DNA from: Terriglobia bacterium
Lineage (GTDB): Bacteria; Acidobacteriota; Terriglobia; Bryobacterales; Bryobacteraceae
Assembly (NCBI GenBank): GCA_025363475.1
Contig: JANYDS010000015.1
Coordinates: 20,020 to 84,019 of the forward strand
DNA: 64,000 nucleotides
Direction of reading: 5' to 3'
Shown: positions 9,908 through 19,441 of the stretch, piece by piece
Layout: each line of letters begins with the position of its first letter
How positions within the stretch are numbered: the first letter of the stretch is position 1
The notes under the pieces: model-generated
Databases searched by the model: none
What the model was told of the DNA's origin: nothing
The model's input: only the letters and a program-made list of their open reading frames with translations
Translations under genes and position numbers: made by a program

Positions 9908-10000
9908 TCAAATCACTGCTTCAATGCACGCTGAGCAAACCTGATTTTACTCTTCGGCAGTTTCGGGCGTCAGTTCCAGTTAGTAAACAATGCCCGGAAA

Positions 10001-10669
10001 TTAACAGGGACTTCCAACCGGCTGGCCACCGGGCTGAAGATTACGCTGGATCGCAAAACGGACCAGCCCGGCGATACCATCCACCTCAAGCTTGCGCATG
10101 ACGCTGGCGCGGTATGTATCCACCGTTTTTGGGCTGATCTCAAGCAATTTGGCGATGTCCTTTGGCCTCATACCATCCACGAGAAAGGAAAACACCTCGA
10201 ACTCGCGCTTACTGAGCGCCGCCAGGGCGTTGGTTTCTTCCCGCTTGTTGTCAATATTTTCGCGACGGATCAGAGGTGTGAGGTACTGCCCCCCATCCAC
10301 GACGTAATTGATCGCTTCGAAAAGATGGCGCGCCGGCCCGTCCTTCAACAGATAGCCGTCACCGCCAGAGCGAAACACTTCGCGGATCACGCTTTCGTCA
10401 CGGCTGATGGACAGCACCAGAAGGCGTGTTTCTGATTTTGCCTGCCGAACTTTACGGATAACATCGAGACCGGACAGTCTGGGCATATCTAGGTCGAGAA
10501 CAGCAAAATCGGGTTTGTGCGTCAAAATCATAGCGACTGCTTCCTCCCCGTCAGAACACTGCCCGATCACTTTCAGATCCGGACGGTTATCGCAAAACGC
10601 GGCGATTCCTTCGCGGACGATTCCATGATCGTCGGCAAGGATTAACGTAATGACTTTGGTCGCTTCCAT
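10001..10669 (-). CDS. NarL/FixJ-type response regulator (REC + LuxR HTH)
   Basis: REC FAVLDLDMPRLSGLDVI; HTH LSKREFEVFSFLVDGMRPKDIAKLLEISPKTVDTYRASVMRKLEVDG. Confidence 0.92.
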   Translation of the reverse strand: MEATKVITLILADDHGIVREGIAAFCDNRPDLKVIGQCSDGEEAVAMILTHKPDFAVLDLDMPRLSGLDVIRKVRQAKSETRLLVLSISRDESVIREVFRSGGDGYLLKDGPARHLFEAINYVVDGGQYLTPLIRRENIDNKREETNALAALSKREFEVFSFLVDGMRPKDIAKLLEISPKTVDTYRASVMRKLEVDGIAGLVRFAIQRNLQPGGQPVGSPC

Positions 10670-11509
10670 TTATTCCTCCATGGTGACTGTCGATAGCAAG
10701 GCTACAGACAGCACAACCGTGGTTCCGGCGGAATCACTTTTGACATCCAGGATTCCATCCGCCACCTCGGCGTATTCTTTTAATGCGATCAGTCCGATTC
10801 CCCGGTTCAGTTTATCGCTGAACGGGTTCTCTACCTCAAATCCACAACCATTGTCCCGAATGCGCATCACTATGAACGGGCCTTCCAGTTCCACCCGGAA
10901 CGACACGCGTGTCGCAGCGGAATGTTTGATGATGTTCGCGATGCATTCCTGAGCGCAACGGTAGATGGCAATTTTGATGTCATGAACGGGTTCCACAGGG
11001 AACTCACTCACGATGAACTCGACGGCGACTCTTTCGGCCAGCCCGCTGGTTTCAACCAGCGCCCGCAAGGCAGTATAGAGGCTGAGCCCCTGCCAGTCCG
11101 GTGGATGCAGAGAGTGCGACACTGACCTTACCTGCTGCAGCGCCTGTTCTGTCAGGCGTTCGAGGCGGTCCATAAACTTCCGGGCCGGGGCAGATAATAT
11201 ATCCTGACTCGTAGCCAGCATTTCCAGATTGAGTTTGATTCCCGCCAGCGACTGGCCAGCACCGGAATGCAGTTCCCGCGCCAGGCGGGAGCGCTCACGC
11301 TCCATTTGTCGCAAAACCGGTACAGCGCGCGGTCTGGTGCGGCAGATGAACTGGCTCAACCGCTCGTTCTGGCGGCTGATACTGGTGAGCGTGTTTGCCC
11401 ACGGCGTAACTGACGGACTGTTCCCCTGACCTTGGGGCGGAACAGAGCGAACCGGCTCTCCTGACAACTCAGCGAGACTCAGATTCGCCTGCAACTTGCG
11501 TTCAGGCAC
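10670..11509 (-). CDS. Soluble sensor histidine kinase (HisKA_3 / HATPase, NarX/DegS class)
   Basis: H-box RERSRLARELHSGAGQSLAGIKLNLEML; N-box YRCAQECIANIIKHS; G-box IRDNGCGFE; no TM segment. Confidence 0.88.
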   Translation of the reverse strand: MPERKLQANLSLAELSGEPVRSVPPQGQGNSPSVTPWANTLTSISRQNERLSQFICRTRPRAVPVLRQMERERSRLARELHSGAGQSLAGIKLNLEMLATSQDILSAPARKFMDRLERLTEQALQQVRSVSHSLHPPDWQGLSLYTALRALVETSGLAERVAVEFIVSEFPVEPVHDIKIAIYRCAQECIANIIKHSAATRVSFRVELEGPFIVMRIRDNGCGFEVENPFSDKLNRGIGLIALKEYAEVADGILDVKSDSAGTTVVLSVALLSTVTMEE

Positions 11510-11642
11510 TTCCTATCTTTATAGCTGTTCGTCGGGGCTTTCGCTCTGTTTTTGTTACAGAACGGTTCCAGTACTAAAGCTCTACCACAGTACTGGTACC
11601 AGAAGCAGGACTAGCAGGCCCAAAAAAAACTATACTTGCGGG

Positions 11643-11996
11643 GTGCTTCAGTCTGTCCTGTTACCGGTAGCGAAATCTGCGCTTGTCGTTGCGGGTTCGG
11701 CATTTGGTTTGGTGGAAGCCCTCGTCGTGTTCGGCAGCTCTCCTGAAGCGGCCGCGCCGGGAGCGCAGATTGAAAAGGGGCTGGATTCGCTGCGAACCAA
11801 GCTGGCAAGGACTGAAAATGCGATTGACCTGATTGAGCTGCGGGTGGCTGAAATGGTGACCCGCACGGAACTCGATGCCCGTCTCGGAGCACAGGCCGAG
11901 TCGATGGAATCGCTGCGGATCATGATCACGCACACGGACGAATTGCTGGAGCGCGTGCTCGAACGGCTGGAGAGCGACGCAGCAGAGTACTTCTAG
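11643..11996 (+). CDS. Hypothetical small membrane-anchored coiled-coil protein
   Basis: GTG start; hydrophobic VLLPVAKSALVVAGSAFGLVEALVVFG then coiled coil IEKGLDSLRTKLARTENAIDLIELRVAEM. Confidence 0.5.
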   Translation: MLQSVLLPVAKSALVVAGSAFGLVEALVVFGSSPEAAAPGAQIEKGLDSLRTKLARTENAIDLIELRVAEMVTRTELDARLGAQAESMESLRIMITHTDELLERVLERLESDAAEYF

Positions 11997-12733
11997 TACT
12001 TGTACTGGCCGGCTGGCCGACGTTCTTCCTGTCTCACCGGGACACGTTCCACAAAAAATGATCGCGGCGACTGCCACAGCGGACCGGTCGGACTCTTCTT
12101 ATCGTCGCGCGGCATGCCTTCGAGAGACCCGCCGCCCGGCGCGAGGTTCTTCAGTCCATATAGTGCCAGCTCGAAACGGTCTTTCACTCCCAGTTTCTGG
12201 AACAGTCTGGAAAGATAAACCTTAACTGTGCCCTCAGAGATCGTTAAGGCATAGGCGATTTCCTTATTCTTAAGCCCCTGTGACAGGAGACTGACCAGCT
12301 GTCCCTCCCGCCGCGTGAGGGAATACCGGCGGGCGGAGAGGATGCTGTCGGTGAGAGCCTTCTCAAACCATAGTTCCCCGTCGTTAACCCGCGTCAGGCA
12401 ACGCAGTAAGACTTCAACTGCCAATGTCTTTCTGAGGATTCCCCGGACGCCCAGGCTCATTGCCTGCAGTGCCAGTTCGGTCGATATCGAGTGGACCCAC
12501 AGAATAATCTTAGTCTGGGAGGCAACTTCCTGGAGCCCGCTCAGTATAGAGAAGGTGAACCCGGCGGTGAGATCCACCAGCAAAACATCGGGTTGGTGGA
12601 CCTGCAGTTGACTGCGGAGTTCTTCCATTTTGGGGCAGTATGAGACCAGACTCAGGTCTTCAACAGAGGCCAGAATCCGGGTCAGACCCTCTGCCAGAAT
12701 CGGTTCGTCACTGCACAGGAGCAAGCTTGCCAT
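11993..12733 (-). CDS. LuxR-type response regulator
   Basis: REC-like domain (DVLLVDLTAGF) and HTH LTRREGQLVSLLSQGLKNKEIAYALTISEGTVKVYLSRLFQKLGVKDRFELALYG. Confidence 0.88.
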   Translation of the reverse strand: MASLLLCSDEPILAEGLTRILASVEDLSLVSYCPKMEELRSQLQVHQPDVLLVDLTAGFTFSILSGLQEVASQTKIILWVHSISTELALQAMSLGVRGILRKTLAVEVLLRCLTRVNDGELWFEKALTDSILSARRYSLTRREGQLVSLLSQGLKNKEIAYALTISEGTVKVYLSRLFQKLGVKDRFELALYGLKNLAPGGGSLEGMPRDDKKSPTGPLWQSPRSFFVERVPVRQEERRPAGQYKY

Positions 12734-13021
12734 GAGAAGGAGCTTACCACCTTACAGATGAATTTTCTAATATTTTTTGCAGTTTTCTTTGATTATTCTT
12801 TTGGCCGTCTTTCGTGAACCTGTCAAAAGTTACCGCCGGACCCTGCAATCGAGAATACCTATAAAACGTTGATATCGAGACCGACATAACTGTTAACAAA
12901 GGTTAGTGCGAGAACTCCGGATAACGCCGTTTCGTAACCATCGATAACATTCTGCTGCAACCTATTTACGGTATTGTTCAAACGCAGCCAGGGTAATAAA
13001 TTCAGTTCTTACACCTGCTCT

Positions 13022-13408
13022 ATGAACCGCCGCTGCCAAACCCGTCACGATGTTCAGCTCACCTGCTATGTGGAGGTAGGAAGAGTGGCTGTGACACCCG
13101 TTCAGGCCTTCACTGAAAACGTGAGCCGGACCGGAATCCTGATGCGCTGGCTCAACGACGTTCCCCTTCCCGGGATCGACTCACGTCTTATCCTTGACAT
13201 TGTACTACCAGAAAAGTCTGAGTTTGGACAAAGATTACTCCGATGCCGTACAAATGTGGTGCGTGTAAGGACGCAGGAGGGCGAGGCGCCAGAGGTGGCC
13301 CTCAGAATTCTCACCATGCGATTTGTGAAGGCCGGGGGGTCGCCGGTGCGGAAGACCAGGAAGATCGACCTCGCGGTTATGCCGCTGGCGACGCAGCGGG
13401 TGAGCTGA
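13022..13408 (+). CDS. PilZ-domain protein
   Basis: MNRRCQTRHDVQLTCYVEVG...TENVSRTGILMRW...: R-rich N-terminus plus xNxSxxG PilZ signature. Confidence 0.75.
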   Translation: MNRRCQTRHDVQLTCYVEVGRVAVTPVQAFTENVSRTGILMRWLNDVPLPGIDSRLILDIVLPEKSEFGQRLLRCRTNVVRVRTQEGEAPEVALRILTMRFVKAGGSPVRKTRKIDLAVMPLATQRVS

Positions 13409-13415
13409 AAAAACA

Positions 13416-15143
13416 ATGCTGATTCCGATTCCCACTCTCAAACCTGAAGCCCGGCCCGCCCTCAGCGAATCAGCCGAAGACCGGCGCAACCGGCGCATTG
13501 CCCGATTCCTGCCTTCTTTGACGGATCTGGCGTTCCTGATGCCGGTGATCCTCCTGTTCGTGAAGCTGGATGGCGCCCGCACCATGCTGGGCGACGGCGA
13601 CACCGGCTGGCATATCCGCACAGGCGAATGGATGCTGGCCCACGGGCAGGTGCCGCACAGCGATATGTTCTCATTCAGCCGTCCCGGCGCGCCCTGGTTC
13701 GCCTGGGAATGGCTGTGGGATGTACTTTTTGCCCTGCTGCACCAGCGCTGGGGGATGCCGGCGGTGGTGCTGGCCAGCGTCCTGGTGCTCTGCGTTACCA
13801 GCGCTTTGCTGTTCCGGCTGGTCCGGCGCAAGTGCAACAACGGTTTGGTCGCTATCGCCGTGACCCTTTTGGCGACCGGGGGCTGCGCAATTCATTGGCT
13901 GGCGCGGCCCCATCTTTTCACTCTTCTGTTCTTCACCGTCACGCTGCACATTACCGAGCGGGCCAGTGAAGGGCGCATCAAGCTGCTCGGCTGGCTGATT
14001 CCCCTTACCTTGCTCTGGACGAATCTCCACGGCGGCTTCTTCGTGGTCTTTCTCGTCCTGGCCTGTTACATCGGTTCAGACCTTCTGAATGCCGTCATCG
14101 AAAAGGACGCGGACCGCCGCAAAGCGTTTTTGCGCTCTACCCTGCCCTGGCTGAAGACCGGGCTGGCCAGTTTCGCTGTGACGTTTATCAATCCCTATGG
14201 CTGGCAGCTGCATAAACATGTGGTTGACTACATTACTGACCCGTACCAGTTGATCCACATCAGCGAGTTCCAGTCAGTAAATTTCCATTCCCCGGTCGTC
14301 GTCTACTTCGAGCCGCTGATGATTGCCGCGCTCCTGACAGCGCTGTGGGATGCGAAGAACCGGCGTTTTGCCAATGTGTTTCTAAGCCTCGGCTGGCTGC
14401 ATCTCGCTTTGATCGCTCAGCGCAATCTTCCCCTGTTTGCCATCGCCGCGGCACCGTTGATCGCCAAATCGCTGGTGTCGGCGATTGAGGTGGCCCGCGA
14501 GGCCGGTCTGGCGCCTTGGGTTGCGCGGACAGCCCGGTGGTTTACAACCGCCACCGACAGTTTCGAGGAAACGGACCGGCTGGGCCGCCTCTATATAGTG
14601 AGCGCCGTGCCGCTGGTTCTGGTGGGCCTGCTGCTGATGGCACCAAAGCCGGTGGCAGCGCGTTTCAGCTCAACCTATGATCCGGCCGCTTATCCGGAGA
14701 AGGCGCTGGCGCAACTGCGGAGTCCGGAAACGCACCATATTTTCTCCGAAGACGAGTGGGGCGACTACCTGATCTACAACCTCTACCCCTCACGGCAGGT
14801 GTTTGTGGATGGTCGCAGCGACTTTTACGGCGACGACTTCGGGGAACGCTATCTGGATGTCATGAACGTCAAGGTGGGCTGGGACAAGACCCTTGACAAG
14901 TATTCAATCGACACCATTGTGCTCTCGCCGAAGTTTGCGCTGACCAGCACCCTCAAGATTTCACGCGACTGGCGCGTTGTGTATGACGATGGCGTGGCCG
15001 TCGTCTTCCGGCGCGCGATTCCGGTAATACCGGACAGCCGTGCAGCAGTTTCTCCTGCTTTGAAAGAAGCGGGGAAAGACCGTGATCGGGCGATCACGAA
15101 AACCATGACCGGTGGTCGCAGGACCACGAAACCCAACACCTAA
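13416..15143 (+). CDS. Multi-pass membrane protein, glycosyltransferase-39-like/hypothetical
   Basis: Many TM segments; C-terminal soluble region HIFSEDEWGDYLIYNLYPSRQVFVDGRSDFYG. Confidence 0.6.
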   Translation: MLIPIPTLKPEARPALSESAEDRRNRRIARFLPSLTDLAFLMPVILLFVKLDGARTMLGDGDTGWHIRTGEWMLAHGQVPHSDMFSFSRPGAPWFAWEWLWDVLFALLHQRWGMPAVVLASVLVLCVTSALLFRLVRRKCNNGLVAIAVTLLATGGCAIHWLARPHLFTLLFFTVTLHITERASEGRIKLLGWLIPLTLLWTNLHGGFFVVFLVLACYIGSDLLNAVIEKDADRRKAFLRSTLPWLKTGLASFAVTFINPYGWQLHKHVVDYITDPYQLIHISEFQSVNFHSPVVVYFEPLMIAALLTALWDAKNRRFANVFLSLGWLHLALIAQRNLPLFAIAAAPLIAKSLVSAIEVAREAGLAPWVARTARWFTTATDSFEETDRLGRLYIVSAVPLVLVGLLLMAPKPVAARFSSTYDPAAYPEKALAQLRSPETHHIFSEDEWGDYLIYNLYPSRQVFVDGRSDFYGDDFGERYLDVMNVKVGWDKTLDKYSIDTIVLSPKFALTSTLKISRDWRVVYDDGVAVVFRRAIPVIPDSRAAVSPALKEAGKDRDRAITKTMTGGRRTTKPNT

Positions 15144-15169
15144 ACCACCCAACGAGGAGCACTACACCG

Positions 15170-15355
15170 ATGAAAAACATGATGATGAATTTCGTTCGCG
15201 ACGAGCAGGGCCAGGATCTGATTGAATACACGCTTTTGATGGCATTCATCGCTCTGGCTTCGGCTGCCATTTTCGTGCAGGCCGGCACCAGCGTGAACTC
15301 GATCTGGAAGTCCGCCAGCAGCCAGCTTTCGAACGCCGCCGTTTCCGCGAGCTAG
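15170..15355 (+). CDS. flp: Flp family type IVb pilin, copy 1
   Basis: MKNMMMNFVRDEQGQDLIEYTLLMAFIALASAAIF: Flp signature with processing-site glutamate. Confidence 0.9.
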   Translation: MKNMMMNFVRDEQGQDLIEYTLLMAFIALASAAIFVQAGTSVNSIWKSASSQLSNAAVSAS

Positions 15356-15459
15356 TCTTTGGCGCGGATTGTTGGGCGCCGGGGCGGCGACATACTGCTG
15401 CTCCGGCGCGAACTTGAGACTCTGCCGGCGTGTCCGGTACACGACTTAAAGGAAAAACG

Positions 15460-15645
15460 ATGAAAAATATTTTGAAGAACTTTCTGCGGGACGAATCGGG
15501 TCAGGATCTGATCGAGTACACGTTGTTGATGGCGTTTGTGGCACTGGCGTCGGCGTCGCTGTTTCTGAGCGCGGGCAACAGCGTGAGCACCATCTGGCAA
15601 TCGGGCAGCAACCAGTTGTCGAATGCCTCTGTCGCAGCCAGCTAG
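15460..15645 (+). CDS. flp: Flp family type IVb pilin, copy 2
   Basis: MKNILKNFLRDESGQDLIEYTLLMAFVALASASLF; tandem paralog of copy 1. Confidence 0.9.
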   Translation: MKNILKNFLRDESGQDLIEYTLLMAFVALASASLFLSAGNSVSTIWQSGSNQLSNASVAAS

Positions 15646-15721
15646 ACCGGGCGGGGCGCCGGCTTTTATAACCTAAGCGCCCCGTCAGGATTGTTGAGAG
15701 ACACGGATTGGAGAGAACACG

Positions 15722-16624
15722 ATGAAGAAGCGTTTGCTCAGCGTGCTCGCCTTTGCTTTGGCCGTTTCGGCCGGGGCAGCGTTCGTGCTTTATCAGTTGA
15801 TCTCGTCGAAGGTAAAGGTGGGGGCTTCGACGAAGCCTGACACGACCAAAGTTTTTGTTGCGTCAAGGGATCTGGAAATTGGTTCCCTGATTCAGGACAA
15901 GGATGTTTCCGTACAGGAATATCTGGCCCCGCCCGCAGGCGCAATCCTCAAGAGAGAGGACATTGTGGGCAGAGGTGTCACGAATCCGCTGCATCGCGAT
16001 GCGCCGTTTTACGACGGGTATCTCGCGCCTAAGGGCGGTGGCGCGGGCTTTGCCGCGATTATCCCCCAGGGGATGCGGGCCTTTGCGGTTCATGTCAATG
16101 AAGTGGTGGGCGTCGCCGGTTTTGCCGTAGCCGGGATGCGGGTGGATGTTCTGGTCTCGGGCACCATGCCCGGTAACACTGATGAGAAATCCGGACCAGT
16201 CACGCGAACCCTGTTGCAGAATACGCAGGTGCTTTCGGCGGGCCAGAATTATCAGAAAGATGCGGAAGGCAAGCCGGTGCTGGTGCAGGTGGTGAATCTG
16301 CTGGTTTCGCCGCAGCAGGCGGAATTGCTGAACCTGGCTACGGAACACAGCATTCAGCTGGTGCTTCGCAACCCCGCGGATAAAGAGATTGTGAATACAC
16401 CGGGGGCCACTACTTATAGTCTGTTCAACGGCGGCTCTGTGGGCGTGGTTTTACCGCCGCAGCGGCCTCGCCAGGCGTCGGTTTCCCCGGCTCCCATTCC
16501 CGTACGAACCGCTGCGCGAATTCCTGACTCGGTCGCCGTTGTTGTTCCCCCAAAGACAGTGACTATCGAGGTGTATTCCGGCAACAAGAAGGCGGAAAGC
16601 ACTTTTACGGATCAGCAGTTATGA
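15722..16624 (+). CDS. cpaB: Flp pilus assembly protein CpaB/RcpC
   Basis: TM then SAF-like domain (VFVASRDLEIGSLIQDKDVSVQEYL); position in tad operon. Confidence 0.88.
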   Translation: MKKRLLSVLAFALAVSAGAAFVLYQLISSKVKVGASTKPDTTKVFVASRDLEIGSLIQDKDVSVQEYLAPPAGAILKREDIVGRGVTNPLHRDAPFYDGYLAPKGGGAGFAAIIPQGMRAFAVHVNEVVGVAGFAVAGMRVDVLVSGTMPGNTDEKSGPVTRTLLQNTQVLSAGQNYQKDAEGKPVLVQVVNLLVSPQQAELLNLATEHSIQLVLRNPADKEIVNTPGATTYSLFNGGSVGVVLPPQRPRQASVSPAPIPVRTAARIPDSVAVVVPPKTVTIEVYSGNKKAESTFTDQQL

Positions 16625-18174
16625 AACTCCGGCTAACTGACTGGCTGTTGCTTGCCGCGCTGCTGCTCTGTTCGAGTGCACTGCGCGCGGCTCAGTCTGA
16701 GGCGGAAACTCTAATCGTCAGCGCGGGCAAGACACAACTGCTCGACATGCCGCTCAACATCCAGCGCATTTCGATTGCCGCGCCAGAGACTGCGGAAGCC
16801 GTTCCGGTCAATGCCCGCAGTGTCATGGTTAATGGCAAGGCTCCGGGCGAGACCAGTCTTGTGGTGTGGCTGGAAGACGGATCGCGCAGGATCTATGACG
16901 TGTTTGTGAAGTTCGCCGCATCGCGGATCGAAGCCGCCAATCAGCAGATTGCCGCCGAGTTTGGCACTGACGTGCGCATGACCACTGACAACGGGTCTGT
17001 GTATCTCACCGGACGAGTGAAAAATATGTTCGCGGCCGAGCGCGCCGAGGCGATTGCCGGAACGCTGGGCAAGGTCATCGACCTGCTGAAAGTAGATGTC
17101 CCGGAGCAGGAAGCGCAGATCCTGCTTAAAGTACGTTTCGCGGATGTTGACAGGACCAAATCGACTGACCTCGGTATCAGCTTCTTCGGTGCAGCCCAGG
17201 GGATTCCGTTCTCAGCGCGGACCGGTCAATATGCGGCATCGTCTGTAACCGGTGTAAGTCAGGGACAAGGGAGTTCTGCCGCTCAGTTTTCACTTAGTGA
17301 TGCACTCAATCTGTTTCTGTTCGATCCCCATCTGAATATCGGCGCAACCATTAAGGACTTACAAAATCGCAGCGTGCTTCAGTTGCTCGCCGAACCCAAC
17401 GTCCTGGCGATGAATGGCCATGAGGCCAGTTTCGTTGCAGGCGGCGAATTCCCCTTTCCGACTCTGCAGGGCGGCGGCTCCGGAGTGGGACAAATCACAA
17501 TTCAGTTTCGCGAATTCGGCGTGAAAATTCACTTTCTGCCTCGTATTACACCGCGCGGCACCATTCGCCTGCATGTAACACCGGAAGTGAGTTCGCTCGA
17601 TTACGCCAACGCACTTACGGTTTCGGGGTATACGATTCCGGCACTCAATACGCGCAAAGTCGATACCGAAATCGAACTGGAAAACGGCCAGAGCTTTGCA
17701 ATTGCAGGGTTGCTTGATAACCGCACTACGACGGCCCTGAGCCGGATTCCGGGCCTTGCCGACATCCCGTTCCTGGGCAAGCTATTCACTTCGAGGTCAG
17801 TAAGCCGGGCCAATTCGGAGTTACTCATTATTGTCACGCCTGAGCTGGTAGGGCCGATCCCCGCTGGGCAGGCGCTGCCTGACCTGGCGCGGCCCTATTC
17901 ATTTCTGCAAGAGAAGGGAGTGATGACCACTCCGCCGCAAACACCAGGCGCGGACAAGACAGGGCCGCCGGTGAGCAAGCCTCGCCGAACGGAACTGCCG
18001 GTGCAGGAGTTGCAACAACTGGAGCGTGAAAATCTGGCGGTGGCTCCTGCTGCCGACACTGCCTTAGTGAAGGTTCCGGCGTCGGCAATCGCCGGTAGTG
18101 GCGCGAACGACGGGCCAGGTGGTACGGCAAATACCGGCATGCCGCCGCCATCCACTCTGAGGCTCGGCAAATGA
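16621..18174 (+). CDS. cpaC: Type II/III secretion-type secretin, CpaC/RcpA
   Basis: BON-like N-terminus and secretin core (QLLAEPNVLAMNGHEASFVAGGEFPFP...VSSLDYANALTVSGYTIPALNTRKVDTEIELENGQSFAIAGLLDN). Confidence 0.93.
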   Translation: MKLRLTDWLLLAALLLCSSALRAAQSEAETLIVSAGKTQLLDMPLNIQRISIAAPETAEAVPVNARSVMVNGKAPGETSLVVWLEDGSRRIYDVFVKFAASRIEAANQQIAAEFGTDVRMTTDNGSVYLTGRVKNMFAAERAEAIAGTLGKVIDLLKVDVPEQEAQILLKVRFADVDRTKSTDLGISFFGAAQGIPFSARTGQYAASSVTGVSQGQGSSAAQFSLSDALNLFLFDPHLNIGATIKDLQNRSVLQLLAEPNVLAMNGHEASFVAGGEFPFPTLQGGGSGVGQITIQFREFGVKIHFLPRITPRGTIRLHVTPEVSSLDYANALTVSGYTIPALNTRKVDTEIELENGQSFAIAGLLDNRTTTALSRIPGLADIPFLGKLFTSRSVSRANSELLIIVTPELVGPIPAGQALPDLARPYSFLQEKGVMTTPPQTPGADKTGPPVSKPRRTELPVQELQQLERENLAVAPAADTALVKVPASAIAGSGANDGPGGTANTGMPPPSTLRLGK

Positions 18175-19436
18175 ATATGATGCCGCTCACGGCGGCTCTA
18201 ATTATTCCCAACCGCACGCTCTGGGAACAGACACACACCTGCATCCAGACTCTTCCGGTGCGGATTGCGGTCGAGCAAAACGAATTGACAGATGCAGACG
18301 CCCTGCTGGACCGGATTGAGCGGCACCGTGTGGATATTGTGCTGGTGGAGGCCAACCGGATTTCTCTGCCACTCGAAGAATTCATCCGCAGGCTGCGGAA
18401 TACGCCGACTCAGCCCGCAGTCTTCGTCCTGCACTCTGAGGCCTCCGGGGCCTTGATCCTTGAAGCACTCCGCGCGGGTGCAAGTGAGTTTCTTTTCCCT
18501 CCTCTGGCGGAAACGCTGCGGACGGCGTTTGAGAAGCTTTCTGTTTCGCGGTCAAAGCGCGGAGCCGGTGTGATGAATGCGCTGGGAAAGATCTATGGTT
18601 TTCTTTCGGCGCGAGGCGGGTGTGGCGCGACAACCTTTGCGATTCATGTGGCAACGGATCTGGCGAGACAAATCAACCAGCGGCCAGCGGGCCAGACAGC
18701 GGCAACACAGCAGGTGCTGCTGGCAGATTTCGACTTTGACGCCGGGCTGCTGCGCTTCCTGATGAAATCGAAGAACGTCTATTCGGTGCGCGATGCACTG
18801 GACAATATGCACCGCATGGATTCCAGCTACTGGAAAGCTCTCGTCTTAACCCATGGTCCGCTCGATTTCATTGCCGCGCCGGATGAAGTGGCGGCAAAGT
18901 GCCCGACCGGTCCGGAGGAGATCACGCATCTGATGCGATTCGTGCGGTCTCTATATCCCGCAACCATAGTGGATTTTGGACGGAGTGTAAGTCCTGCGGC
19001 GCTGGATTCCCTGCCGGAGCTGGAATGTCTGTACCTGATCACAGGCTCTGACCCGATAACTCTGGAACATACCAAACGCGCCATCGCCAACATGGAAGAG
19101 CGCGGCTTCAACGATCAGCGTATTCGAGTGCTGCTGAACCGGACTACCGAACGCGCCGCCGGAGATCTGAACGCGATTGAAAACTACCTCGGCTATCCGC
19201 TGGCCGCGACTTTCGCCAACGATTACGCGGCACTCTATGATGCATATTCCGAAGGGCATTTGATGGAATCGGACGCGGTCCTGGCGAAAGATCTGAATGC
19301 GCTGGCCCGGGCCATCCGCACCAGAACCTTCGGCGCTCCGGAAGAGATCCCAGCCAAGCACCCGGGCAAGCTTGCGGGCGTGTTGGCAGGCGGCACTCGG
19401 CGATGGCTCTCGCTCTTCCAAAAGGCAACGGCATAA
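18171..19436 (+). CDS. cpaE: CpaE/TadZ-like pilus localization ATPase
   Basis: Atypical receiver-like N-terminus then ParA/MinD-like P-loop KIYGFLSARGGCGATTFAIHVATDLA. Confidence 0.85.
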   Translation: MNMMPLTAALIIPNRTLWEQTHTCIQTLPVRIAVEQNELTDADALLDRIERHRVDIVLVEANRISLPLEEFIRRLRNTPTQPAVFVLHSEASGALILEALRAGASEFLFPPLAETLRTAFEKLSVSRSKRGAGVMNALGKIYGFLSARGGCGATTFAIHVATDLARQINQRPAGQTAATQQVLLADFDFDAGLLRFLMKSKNVYSVRDALDNMHRMDSSYWKALVLTHGPLDFIAAPDEVAAKCPTGPEEITHLMRFVRSLYPATIVDFGRSVSPAALDSLPELECLYLITGSDPITLEHTKRAIANMEERGFNDQRIRVLLNRTTERAAGDLNAIENYLGYPLAATFANDYAALYDAYSEGHLMESDAVLAKDLNALARAIRTRTFGAPEEIPAKHPGKLAGVLAGGTRRWLSLFQKATA

Positions 19437-19441
19437 CAACT

